From: Angelakisella sp.
GTDB taxonomy: Bacteria > Bacillota > Clostridia > Oscillospirales > Ruminococcaceae
Assembly: GCA_022794295.1 (NCBI GenBank)
Contig: JAAWEO010000007.1
Location: 1-28,318, forward strand
DNA length: 28,318 nucleotides
Direction of reading: 5' to 3'
The notes below the pieces were generated by a model. The model did not search any database, had not been told where the DNA came from, and saw nothing but the letters and a program-made list of their open reading frames with translations. Positions 15,059 through 21,330 of this stretch are shown here, in pieces. Position numbers and translations under genes: made by a program. How positions within the stretch are numbered: position 1 is the stretch's first letter; every line of letters begins with the position of its first letter.

Positions 15059-15481
15059 ATGGCAGCATTGGACGATCTGATGATCAAGGCAAAAGAGCTG
15101 GCGGACACGGTAGGAAAAGCAACCGGTGAGCTGGTGGATGACTCCAGGATGAAGCTTCAGGAGCTGAAGCTGAACTCTGAGCTGAAGGACGCTTACGAGC
15201 GTCTGGGTTCGGTGACCTATGATTCCATCAAGAACGGCACCGAAAACAAGGCCCTGGTGGATCTGGTGGTGAGTGAGATCGACGGGATCCTTCAAAGCCT
15301 GGAGCTTTTAAAGACCACAAAAACCACCGCCGGGACAGAGGAGAAGTACTGTTCCCAGTGCGGCACCACCAACAGCAGCGACTCGGTGTACTGTGCCCGG
15401 TGCGGGGCGCCCCTGTCTATGACAGCGCCGGAGCCCCCCGCTTCTGAGGCTGCCGCCCCGGAGGCCGCTCCCGAAGCATAA
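15059..15481 (+). CDS. Small zinc-ribbon protein with helical N-terminus
   Basis: A protein of 140 residues. Residues 1-90 are predicted helical and charged (DLMIKAKELADTVGKATGEL and following), possibly a coiled coil. Residues 97-117 form a zinc ribbon with two CxxC knuckles, CSQCG and CARCG, separated by 13 residues. The tail is Ala/Pro/Glu-rich and disordered. There is no membrane segment. An AAAGGAGG site lies 8 bases before the ATG. It stands alone between hemZ and a strong terminator. Function unknown; zinc-ribbon proteins of this shape are common in clostridia and often annotated only by the ribbon. Confidence 0.75.
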   Translation: MAALDDLMIKAKELADTVGKATGELVDDSRMKLQELKLNSELKDAYERLGSVTYDSIKNGTENKALVDLVVSEIDGILQSLELLKTTKTTAGTEEKYCSQCGTTNSSDSVYCARCGAPLSMTAPEPPASEAAAPEAAPEA

Positions 15482-15504
15482 AGACAGTTCCCAGGCATAC
15501 CATG

Positions 15505-15538
15505 ATGGGGGAGGATCTTTCCTTCCCCCATTTTTCTA
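15505..15538 (+). terminator. Intrinsic terminator after the zinc-ribbon gene
   Basis: ATGGGGGA-GG pairs with CC-T-TCCCCCAT (15505-15514 with 15522-15531), a 10-bp stem with one G-U and a loop of 7 bases, directly followed by TTTTCTATTT. Confidence 0.85.
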
Positions 15539-15578
15539 TTTAGGATAGACAGCGGACAACAGGAGAGGAGGAACGCCG

Positions 15579-17309
15579 GTGAAGAAAAACAGCCAGAGCT
15601 TTCTGGAAGGGGCTATCCTTCTCACCCTTTCCACCATAACGGTAAAGCTGATCGGGGCACTGTTCAAAATTCCCCTGGCCAATATTCTGGGGGGAGTAGG
15701 AATGTCCTACTATGTTTCTGCCTATGATATTTTCACCCCCATCTATTCGGTGACCGTGACCGGCCTTGGGGTGGCAGCTTCCCGGCTGGTGTCGGAGCGG
15801 GCGGCCTCCTTGGGGGAAGGGGGAGGGCGGCAGGTGCTTCGGGCCAGCCGCAGGGTTTTCCTTTTCCTCGGTCTTTTGGGAATGGTGCTGCTGCTTGTTT
15901 CCGCCCCCGCCTTTGCCCGGGCCATCAACAACCCCGGGGCCGCTTTGGCGGTCTGCGCCATTGCCCCGGCGGTGGTGTTCAGCTGCATTTCTGCCATTTA
16001 CCGGGGATATTTCCAGGGGATGACCAACATGATCCCCACCGCCAAAAGCCAGGTGCTGGAATCCCTCACACGGCTGGCGGCCGGGACCACCTTTTCCTAT
16101 GGCACTACCGTTTTTCTCCGCCGCCGCTACCTGGAGACCGGCGAGGTACTGGGCCGGGCTTTTCCCTCCCTGGACGAGGCAAATCTCTTTATCTTCCGTT
16201 TTTCTGCCGCCGCGGCAATTCTGGGGGTGACGGTGAGCACCCTGGCGGGAGCCCTTTATATCCGGGGGCGGTACCGCCGGGAAACAGAGCACCAGCCCTA
16301 TGGCAAAAAGGCGGGAGCAGGCGTCGAAAAAGGGCTGGTCCTTCAGCTGCTGCGCATTGCCGTTCCCATCTCCCTCAGCACCCTGGTGGTGAACCTCACC
16401 TCGGTCATCGATCTGATGTCGGTGATGAACTGCCTGAAAACCGCCATCGCCAGTGACGGGGCTTCCATCCGCCTGATGTACGAGGGGCTGATCCCTGCCG
16501 CGGTCACCGATGACATCCTCCCGGAATATTTGTATGGCTCCTATTCCGGCCTTGCCTTCTCCCTGTTCAATCTGGCCCCCGCCATTACAGCTGCCCTGGG
16601 GGTCAGCGCCCTTCCGGCAGTGACCAGGGCCTACGCCGGCGGGGACCGGAGGCGGCTGGAGGGAACGGTGAATTCGGTGCTGCGTATCGCCCTGCTGGCG
16701 GCCCTCCCGGCGGGTCTGGGGCTTTCGGTCCTGGCTGGACCCATCCTGCGGTTCCTTTTTCCCGCCCGCCTGATGGAAGCGGCCATTATCACCCCGGTGC
16801 TCCGGATCATGGGGATCAGCACCATTTTGGTCGCGGTGACCACCCCGGTAAACAGTGTCCTCCAGGCCACCGGCCACGAAAAGCTTACCCTGGGGGTCAT
16901 GCTGACCGGGGCGGTGGTAAAGCTTGTGACCAACTACCGCCTGGTCTCCCGCCCGGAGCTGAACATCCAGGGGGTGCCCTACGGTTCCCTTCTGTGCTAT
17001 GGGCTGATCCTTCTCGTCTCCCTGGGCTTTCTCCGCCTGGGGGTGGGAGTTCGTTTGAGACTCCTTTCGGTGTTTGTCAAACCAACCTTTTGCGCCCTCC
17101 TTTGTGCAGGAGCGGCGTACAGCAGCTATTATCTGGTGTTTTCCTCTTTTTCCGCTTCTGTCCGCCTGCTGGCGGCTATCGCCCTGGGGGGAATGGTGTA
17201 CCTTGCCGCCCTCCTTCTGACCCGGACGCTGACCCAAAGTGACCTTGAAATGTTGCCAAAGAATGAAAAAATCAAAAAAGTACTTGAAAAGCGAGGTCTT
17301 ATCAGTTAG
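15579..17309 (+). CDS. yabM: MOP-superfamily flippase, YabM/SpoVB-like
   Basis: An integral membrane protein of 576 residues with about 14 hydrophobic segments, in the polysaccharide-export/MurJ branch of the MOP flippase superfamily. The N-terminus (FLEGAILLTLSTITVKLIGALFKIPLAN) and the YVSAYDIFTPIYS segment are typical of the SpoVB/YabM group. These proteins are thought to flip undecaprenyl-linked wall precursors; whether this one serves vegetative or spore wall is not visible. The start is GTG at 15579 with a GAGGAGG-like site upstream. It is immediately upstream of mazG, the same order as yabM-yabN in B. subtilis. Confidence 0.9.
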   Translation: MKKNSQSFLEGAILLTLSTITVKLIGALFKIPLANILGGVGMSYYVSAYDIFTPIYSVTVTGLGVAASRLVSERAASLGEGGGRQVLRASRRVFLFLGLLGMVLLLVSAPAFARAINNPGAALAVCAIAPAVVFSCISAIYRGYFQGMTNMIPTAKSQVLESLTRLAAGTTFSYGTTVFLRRRYLETGEVLGRAFPSLDEANLFIFRFSAAAAILGVTVSTLAGALYIRGRYRRETEHQPYGKKAGAGVEKGLVLQLLRIAVPISLSTLVVNLTSVIDLMSVMNCLKTAIASDGASIRLMYEGLIPAAVTDDILPEYLYGSYSGLAFSLFNLAPAITAALGVSALPAVTRAYAGGDRRRLEGTVNSVLRIALLAALPAGLGLSVLAGPILRFLFPARLMEAAIITPVLRIMGISTILVAVTTPVNSVLQATGHEKLTLGVMLTGAVVKLVTNYRLVSRPELNIQGVPYGSLLCYGLILLVSLGFLRLGVGVRLRLLSVFVKPTFCALLCAGAAYSSYYLVFSSFSASVRLLAAIALGGMVYLAALLLTRTLTQSDLEMLPKNEKIKKVLEKRGLIS

Positions 17310-17368
17310 AATAGTAGGAGCGTCAAAGCCGCCCGGACCCCCGGCGCGGCTGGTTCAGGAGGAGCAGA

Positions 17369-18190
17369 ATGGTAAACTTTACGATCAAGGACCATTACGG
17401 AGTAGACGATCTGCTGGAGATCATGAGGCTCCTTCGGGGCGAGGGAGGCTGTGTCTGGGACCGGGAGCAGGACCACCACAGCATCCGGAACAATTTCATC
17501 GAGGAGACCTATGAGGCGGTGGAGGCTATTGATCGAGAGGATCCGGTCCTCCTTCAGGAGGAACTGGGGGACGTCCTTTTGCAGGTAGTGTTTCATGCCC
17601 GGATGGAGGAGGAGGCGGGAGGCTTCAGCTTTTCCGATGTCTGTGACGGCATCTGTAAAAAGCTGATCTACCGCCATCCCCACGTCTTTGGGGATGTGTC
17701 GGTGGAAAATTCCGGCCAGGTGCTGGAAAACTGGGACAAGCTTAAAACGGTGGAAAAACACCAGGAGACCGCGGCCAGCACGCTGGAGGCTGTTTCCAGA
17801 GCTCTTCCCGCCCTGGTGCGGGCTGCCAAGGTGCAGAAGCGAGCGGGCAAGACAGGCTTCGAGTATCCTGCCCTCTCCGATGCCCTTGGGGACCTGCGCA
17901 GTGAGATCAGGGAACTGGAGGAGGCCCTGTCCCGGGGAAATGCCGATGATATCTTTGAGGAAATGGGCGACGTGATTTTTTCTGCCGCCAATGTCTCCCG
18001 CCTGTTAAAGGCGGATCCGGAGGAAGCACTGACGCGTTCCACGGATAAATTCGTCCGACGCTTTTCCAGAATGGAGCAGCTGGCTGCCGGCAGGTCTATC
18101 CAGCTGACAGACTGCACCATCCATGAACTCAATGACCTTTGGCGGGAAGCCAAGAAAGAAGAAAAATCTATTGGAGGTATTCTAACATGA
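17369..18190 (+). CDS. mazG: Nucleoside triphosphate pyrophosphohydrolase MazG
   Basis: A house-cleaning NTP pyrophosphatase of 273 residues containing two tandem MazG domains. The first has EETYEAVEAI followed by EELGDVLLQVVFHA; the second has EIRELEEAL followed by EEMGDVIFSAANVSRL. These are the acidic Mg2+-binding EExx(E) and ExxD elements. B. subtilis YabN has an additional N-terminal tetrapyrrole-methylase domain; here it is absent, so the gene resembles the short E. coli-type MazG. The stop overlaps the hup start by 4 bases (ATGA). The SD is AGGAGGAG about 8 bases before the ATG at 17369. Confidence 0.93.
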   Translation: MVNFTIKDHYGVDDLLEIMRLLRGEGGCVWDREQDHHSIRNNFIEETYEAVEAIDREDPVLLQEELGDVLLQVVFHARMEEEAGGFSFSDVCDGICKKLIYRHPHVFGDVSVENSGQVLENWDKLKTVEKHQETAASTLEAVSRALPALVRAAKVQKRAGKTGFEYPALSDALGDLRSEIRELEEALSRGNADDIFEEMGDVIFSAANVSRLLKADPEEALTRSTDKFVRRFSRMEQLAAGRSIQLTDCTIHELNDLWREAKKEEKSIGGILT

Positions 18191-18459
18191 CAAAAGTTGA
18201 ACTGGTGAGTGCCGTTGCCGAAAAGACCGGCCTGTCCAAAAAGGACAGCGAGAAGGCAGTGGCCGCTGTTTTTGCTTCCATCACCGAGAGCCTGCAGAGG
18301 GGCGAGAAGCTTTCCCTGGTGGGCTTTGGCACCTTTGAGGTGAAGGAGCGCGCCGCCCGTCCCGGTGTCAACCCCCGTACCAAGGAGCCCATTACCATTC
18401 CCGCTTCCAAGTCCCCTGTCTTTAAGGCCGGCAAGCCCCTGAAGGATGCCATTAAATAA
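18187..18459 (+). CDS. hup: HU family DNA-binding protein
   Basis: A histone-like nucleoid protein of 90 residues, standard length. The start MTKVELVSAVAEKTGLSKKD, the FGTFEVKERAAR beta region with the DNA-inserting arm (PGVNPRTKEPITIPAS) and the end VFKAGKPLKDAIK are canonical. The ATG at 18187 is preceded by GGAGG 9 bases upstream, inside the end of mazG; a longer in-frame start at 18139 lies in mazG and adds unrelated residues. Codon use is more biased than in the neighbours, with CCC, AAG and ACC favoured, consistent with high expression. It is followed by a strong terminator. Confidence 0.97.
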   Translation: MTKVELVSAVAEKTGLSKKDSEKAVAAVFASITESLQRGEKLSLVGFGTFEVKERAARPGVNPRTKEPITIPASKSPVFKAGKPLKDAIK

Positions 18460-18476
18460 GTTTCCCGCAGTGTATC

Positions 18477-18511
18477 GGGGGTTGGCACAACCGGTGCCAG
18501 CCTCCTTTTTT
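18477..18511 (+). terminator. Strong intrinsic terminator after hup
   Basis: A 12-bp stem (18477-18488 with 18494-18505, two G-U pairs) encloses the loop AACCG and is followed at once by six T residues. It ends only a few bases before the rqcP Shine-Dalgarno, so most hup transcripts probably stop here and only read-through reaches rqcP. Confidence 0.9.
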
Positions 18512-18529
18512 ATGGAAAGGAGAACGCCC

Positions 18530-18775
18530 ATGCGTTTGGACAAATATCTCAAGGTCTCCCGGATCATCAAGCGCCGCACCGTAGCCAACGAGGCCTGCGA
18601 CGCCCAGCGGGTGCTGGTCAACGGCAAGGCCGCCCGGGCCTCTTACGAGGTAAAGCTGGGGGACAGGATCGAGATCAACCTGGGGCAGCGCCCCCTGACC
18701 ATTCAGGTGACCGGCCTCAGCGAGGTTACCACCAAGGACAACGCCTCCCAGAATTATACCATTCTGGAGGGGTAG
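18530..18775 (+). CDS. rqcP: S4-domain RNA-binding protein RqcP (YabO)
   Basis: A protein of 81 residues consisting almost entirely of one S4 domain: RLDKYLKVSRIIKRRTVANE, then VLVNGKAARASYEVKLGDRIEI. It matches YabO of B. subtilis, now called RqcP, which helps RqcH add alanine tails to stalled chains on free 50S subunits. The ATG at 18530 has AAAGGAG 8 bases upstream and gives the conserved MRLDKYL start; an upstream in-frame ATG at 18446 reads through the hup end and terminator and is rejected. Distinguishing it from Hsp15/HslR relies on the yabO-yabP-yabQ-divIC context. Confidence 0.93.
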   Translation: MRLDKYLKVSRIIKRRTVANEACDAQRVLVNGKAARASYEVKLGDRIEINLGQRPLTIQVTGLSEVTTKDNASQNYTILEG

Positions 18776-18776
18776 T

Positions 18777-18804
18777 TCTATTTTTTTCTCCTCCCGCATA
18801 AGAT
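18777..18804 (+). promoter_or_regulatory. Possible sigma-E-type promoter before yabP
   Basis: CATAAGAT (18797-18804) resembles the sporulation sigma-E -10 element (CATACAAT), with TCTATTT (18777-18783) at roughly the right distance as a weak -35. In B. subtilis yabP-yabQ belong to the sigma-E regulon, which supports the idea, but the match here is only partial. Confidence 0.3.
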
Positions 18805-18882
18805 AATAATGTGCTTCCGGTGTCTCCGGGGCGGCCAGGATGGGACAACACCCCCTGGACAGAAAAAAGGGGAGGACTGAAA

Positions 18883-19158
18883 ATGGAAGGAAAGCAGCTG
18901 CCGGTACCCCACAATATTATCATCGAGGACCGGAAGAACGTCACCATCAGCGGAGTTACCGATGTGGAAAGCTTCGACGAGGAGACGGTTATTTTGATGA
19001 CCGACCTGGGGGAACTGGTCATCAAGGGCTTTGGCCTGCACATCAGCAAGATCGATGTGGTCTCTGGGGACCTGGCCCTGGAGGGGGAGATCTATAACAT
19101 CGGGTACACCGATACTCAGGCTGCCGGGGGCGGATTCCTCAGCCGTTTGTTCCGCTAG
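18883..19158 (+). CDS. yabP: Sporulation protein YabP
   Basis: A protein of 91 residues in the YabP/YqfC family. The pattern LPVPHNIIIEDRKNVTISGV, then VESFDEETVILMTDLGELVIKG and LHISKIDVVSGDLALEGEI is characteristic. It is a mother-cell sporulation protein in Bacillus. The ATG at 18883 follows GGGGAGG by about 7 bases; an upstream in-frame ATG at 18811 would add a Pro/Gly-rich segment not expected in the family. It sits in the conserved order rqcP-yabP-yabQ-divIC. Confidence 0.93.
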   Translation: MEGKQLPVPHNIIIEDRKNVTISGVTDVESFDEETVILMTDLGELVIKGFGLHISKIDVVSGDLALEGEIYNIGYTDTQAAGGGFLSRLFR

Positions 19159-19215
19159 TATGTTGTCAGCAGATGCCTGTTGGAAAGGATGCTTGACTTG
19201 ACCTACGACAACATA
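19159..19215. repeat. Perfect 9-bp inverted repeat between yabP and yabQ
   Basis: TATGTTGTC (19159-19167) and GACAACATA (19207-19215) are exact reverse complements separated by 39 bases. The right arm ends 4 bases before the yabQ Shine-Dalgarno (AGGAGG, 19220-19225). No T run follows. It could fold in the mRNA and affect yabQ translation, or be chance. Confidence 0.4.
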
Positions 19216-19230
19216 ACCTAGGAGGGCAGC

Positions 19231-19782
19231 ATGGCCATTGCCATTACAGAACAGACCTCGGTGTTTCTCTACTCCCTTTTTCTGGGGGTGGTGCTGGGAG
19301 TTTTTTATGATGTCTTCCGCATTACCCGCATTGCCTTTTTGGTGCCGGCGCTTCTGGTGCTGCTGGAGGATCTTCTTTTTTTCCTTTTTTCCAGCATCGT
19401 TCTGTTCGGCTTTATGCTGGAACGCAGCTACGGACAGATCCGGTGGTTTATCCTTCTGGGGGTAGTGCTGGGGTGGGTCCTTTATTATTTCACCCTGGGC
19501 AGCCTTGTTATGAAGGGCTCCGCAAGGATCATTGCCGTTGTGGGGCGGCTGCTGGCTTTTTTGTGGCGCCCCTTTGCTTTTTTGGGCCGGAAGCTGGGGG
19601 AGACTGGAAAAATTGTGGAAAAAAGTAGTCAGAAAGCCCTTCAAAGAGCGAAAATTTCCTTGAAATCCAGGGCTGCAATGTTGTATAATAAAAAGGATCA
19701 CGGGGGTCCTGGGCCCTCGTTGTCCCGAAAGGACGGTGAAAGGGATGAGCAGGAAGGAACGGGAGAATCCGTTTTCCATTAA
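19231..19782 (+). CDS. yabQ: Spore cortex biosynthesis protein YabQ
   Basis: A membrane protein of 183 residues. The N-terminal half has about four hydrophobic spans: FLYSLFLGVVLGVFYDVFR (a YabQ-typical start), FLVPALLVLLEDLLFFLFSS, and segments near 60-100. The C-terminal half is basic and hydrophilic. In B. subtilis YabQ is needed for spore cortex assembly. The ATG has AGGAGG 5 bases upstream. Its last 38 bases overlap the start of divIC, and a vegetative-type promoter for divIC lies within its 3' third. Confidence 0.9.
   Translation: MAIAITEQTSVFLYSLFLGVVLGVFYDVFRITRIAFLVPALLVLLEDLLFFLFSSIVLFGFMLERSYGQIRWFILLGVVLGWVLYYFTLGSLVMKGSARIIAVVGRLLAFLWRPFAFLGRKLGETGKIVEKSSQKALQRAKISLKSRAAMLYNKKDHGGPGPSLSRKDGERDEQEGTGESVFH
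19660..19689 (+). promoter_or_regulatory. Sigma-A promoter for divIC inside yabQ
   Basis: TTGAAA (19660-19665) and a perfect TATAAT (19684-19689) are separated by 18 bases, ending about 55 bases before the divIC ATG. The AT-rich patch stands out from the surrounding GC-rich coding sequence. It would allow divIC and yabR to be expressed during growth independently of the sporulation genes upstream. Confidence 0.75.
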
Positions 19783-20041
19783 CTCCCTTCTGAAATTTGC
19801 CTGTGTCTTCCTGAGTATCCTTTTGGCCGTCTATTTTGTAAAGACCAGGCTGGATGTTGTGGAGATGCAGGAGCAGCTTGCGGAAATGCACCAGCAGGTA
19901 GAGCTTCAGCGCCTGAAGAATAAGGATGCCCAGCTCTCCCTCCGGGAGGATGACGCCACCATGGAGCGCATCGCCCGGGAAAAACTGGATTATGCCCATC
20001 CGGACGAGCGCATCTTTGTGGATATCTCCGGGACCAACTGA
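19745..20041 (+). CDS. divIC: Septum formation initiator DivIC (FtsB-like)
   Basis: A bitopic division protein of 98 residues: short cytoplasmic N-terminus, one membrane span (about 15-34, FACVFLSILLAVYFV), then a coiled coil (VEMQEQLAEMHQQVELQRLKN) and the FtsB/DivIC-like end ERIAREKLDYAHPDERIF. It acts with FtsL and DivIB in the divisome. I chose the ATG at 19745, 11 bases after AAAGGA; a GTG at 19736 (three residues longer) is possible but very close to that site. The start lies within the end of yabQ. Confidence 0.92.
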   Translation: MSRKERENPFSINSLLKFACVFLSILLAVYFVKTRLDVVEMQEQLAEMHQQVELQRLKNKDAQLSLREDDATMERIAREKLDYAHPDERIFVDISGTN

Positions 20042-20090
20042 CTGGCGGACAGCAGACAACAAGTAATTTGAGCGTGTGGGAGGAACGAAC

Positions 20091-20570
20091 TTGGTAGCGG
20101 TAGGAAGCATCATTGCCGGTAAGGTTGCGAAAGTGACGAATTATGGGGCGTTTGTGGATCTCGAGGGCGGAGGCTCCGGAATGATCCATATCTCCGAGGT
20201 GGCCAATACCTATGTGAAGGATATCAACGACTACCTTCATGTTGGGGAGGAGGTCACGGTCAAGGTCATTGGGATCAACGAGCAGGGGAAGGTGAGCCTT
20301 TCCATCAAGGAGACCATGCAGAAGGGCCCCCAGCAGAGTCAGGGACAAGGTCAAGGCCAGGGCCAGCGTCGCGAGGGCGGCCGGCCCCAGGGCCGCAGCG
20401 GGTATGTCCCCCGGTCCTTCAACCGTCCTGCCCAGGTCCCCAGCACAGGGGACGCCTTTGAGGATATGCTCAGCCGCTACAAAAAGTCCAGCGACGACAG
20501 AATGTCCGATCTGAAAAGGGTGATCGATACCCGCCGGGGCAGCGCCAACCGCCGTTCCCGGTCCAAGTAA
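20091..20570 (+). CDS. yabR: S1-domain RNA-binding protein YabR
   Basis: A protein of 159 residues. One S1 domain fills residues 1-75 (VGSIIAGKVAKVTNYGAFVD, GSGMIHISEVAN, VKVIGINEQGKVSLSIK). It is followed by a Gln/Gly/Arg low-complexity linker and a conserved-looking C-terminal helix (FEDMLSRYKKSSDDRMSDLKR). The start is best placed at the TTG at 20091, 7 bases after GGGAGG and immediately before the S1 beta strand; a GTG at 20076 lies within that Shine-Dalgarno region. Homologues (YabR, general stress protein 13) bind RNA or ribosomes. A strong terminator follows, ending the cluster. Confidence 0.88.
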   Translation: MVAVGSIIAGKVAKVTNYGAFVDLEGGGSGMIHISEVANTYVKDINDYLHVGEEVTVKVIGINEQGKVSLSIKETMQKGPQQSQGQGQGQGQRREGGRPQGRSGYVPRSFNRPAQVPSTGDAFEDMLSRYKKSSDDRMSDLKRVIDTRRGSANRRSRSK

Positions 20571-20580
20571 AAACAAAGGA

Positions 20581-20608
20581 AGGGCCGGCCTGTCCCGGCC
20601 CTTTTTTC
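20581..20608 (+). terminator. Intrinsic terminator after yabR
   Basis: AGGGCCGG (20581-20588) pairs perfectly with CCGGCCCT (20595-20602) around a 6-base loop, followed by a run of T residues. It closes the yabM-to-yabR cluster. Confidence 0.9.
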
Positions 20609-20643
20609 CGGGCTGGGGAAAAACTGCTTCTTGGGGGCGCAGC

Positions 20644-20913
20644 ATGTACAACGATGAACCGGTGAGTAATTTCCTGAAAAAAGAGGGGCGGTATCCCCGC
20701 TGGGACCCGGCAGAACCCGACGGTTTGCAGCTGAAGGTGGAAAGCCACCGGCTTTTGCTGCAAGGGACCCCGCTGGACCTGATCCAGCTGGCGGATCTGC
20801 TGGTCTCCCTTGCCCTGTCCGAGGAAGCCCCGGGGCAGCACTGGCACATCGACCAGCTGACCTTTATGGATGCAGACTCCGACATTCCGGAGCTGATTTT
20901 GGCAAGACGATAG
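20644..20913 (+). CDS. Hypothetical protein of 89 residues
   Basis: Not recognised. It is a small soluble acidic protein without signal peptide or membrane span. The middle (HRLLLQGTPLDLIQLADLLV) looks like a strand followed by a helix, and the end (HWHIDQLTFMDADSDIPELIL) looks like a beta strand followed by a short helix. The ribosome site is weak (a GGGGGC stretch upstream of the ATG). It follows the yabR terminator and precedes another small unknown gene by 24 bases, so the two may be co-transcribed with the amidohydrolase. Confidence 0.6.
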   Translation: MYNDEPVSNFLKKEGRYPRWDPAEPDGLQLKVESHRLLLQGTPLDLIQLADLLVSLALSEEAPGQHWHIDQLTFMDADSDIPELILARR

Positions 20914-20937
20914 GCAGAGTGTCAGGAGGGACAGACT

Positions 20938-21330
20938 ATGCCGGCGGCAAAACGCACTGACTGGAAAACCGTAGAGATGCCGGAGCTTCGGGAATCTTTT
21001 CCCCTGGAGATGGACCTTACCCCGGAAGAGCTGGATCGCCTGCGCCAGGGACATATCCCCCGGGAAATGGAGGATAAGTGGTTCCGCTTCTTCGAGGATG
21101 GGGTGTTTTTCATTTTCCGCAGCTGGACAGGCTTTTGCATCTACCAGATCCCTGTTTCGCCCGAAGGGGCGATACGGGGCGGCATCGTGAACCGGGACCC
21201 GAGCCAGTATCGGGAGACAGATCCCGGCAGGGATGGGGTGATGGCGGAATACCTGATCAGCTGCCAGGTGGGGCGTCCCCAAACCAGGGACCTGATCATG
21301 GAATATATCAAATGGGGGAAAGAGAAATGA
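20938..21330 (+). CDS. Hypothetical protein of 130 residues
   Basis: Function not recognised. It is soluble, with a helical N-terminal part (MDLTPEELDRLRQGHIPREM) and an aromatic core reading DKWFRFFEDGVFFIFRSWTG followed by FCIYQI. I recall the same W-x-F/Y-F/Y-E-D...RSWTGFCIY pattern in other uncharacterised bacterial proteins but cannot name a family. A short C-terminal helix (MEYIKWGK) ends the protein. AGGAGGG lies 7 bases before the ATG. Its stop overlaps the amidohydrolase start (ATGA), which implies coupled translation. Confidence 0.72.
   Translation: MPAAKRTDWKTVEMPELRESFPLEMDLTPEELDRLRQGHIPREMEDKWFRFFEDGVFFIFRSWTGFCIYQIPVSPEGAIRGGIVNRDPSQYRETDPGRDGVMAEYLISCQVGRPQTRDLIMEYIKWGKEK

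Noticed and set aside
15540..17237. A 565-codon minus-strand open frame over the flippase gene
   Set aside because: Low-complexity Gly/His/Gln-rich translation without domains; shadow of a transmembrane gene.
21078..21326. N-terminal extension of the amidohydrolase
   Set aside because: The extension is out of frame with, and inside, the 130-residue gene; the ATG at 21327 gives the canonical beta-sandwich start and overlaps the upstream stop.
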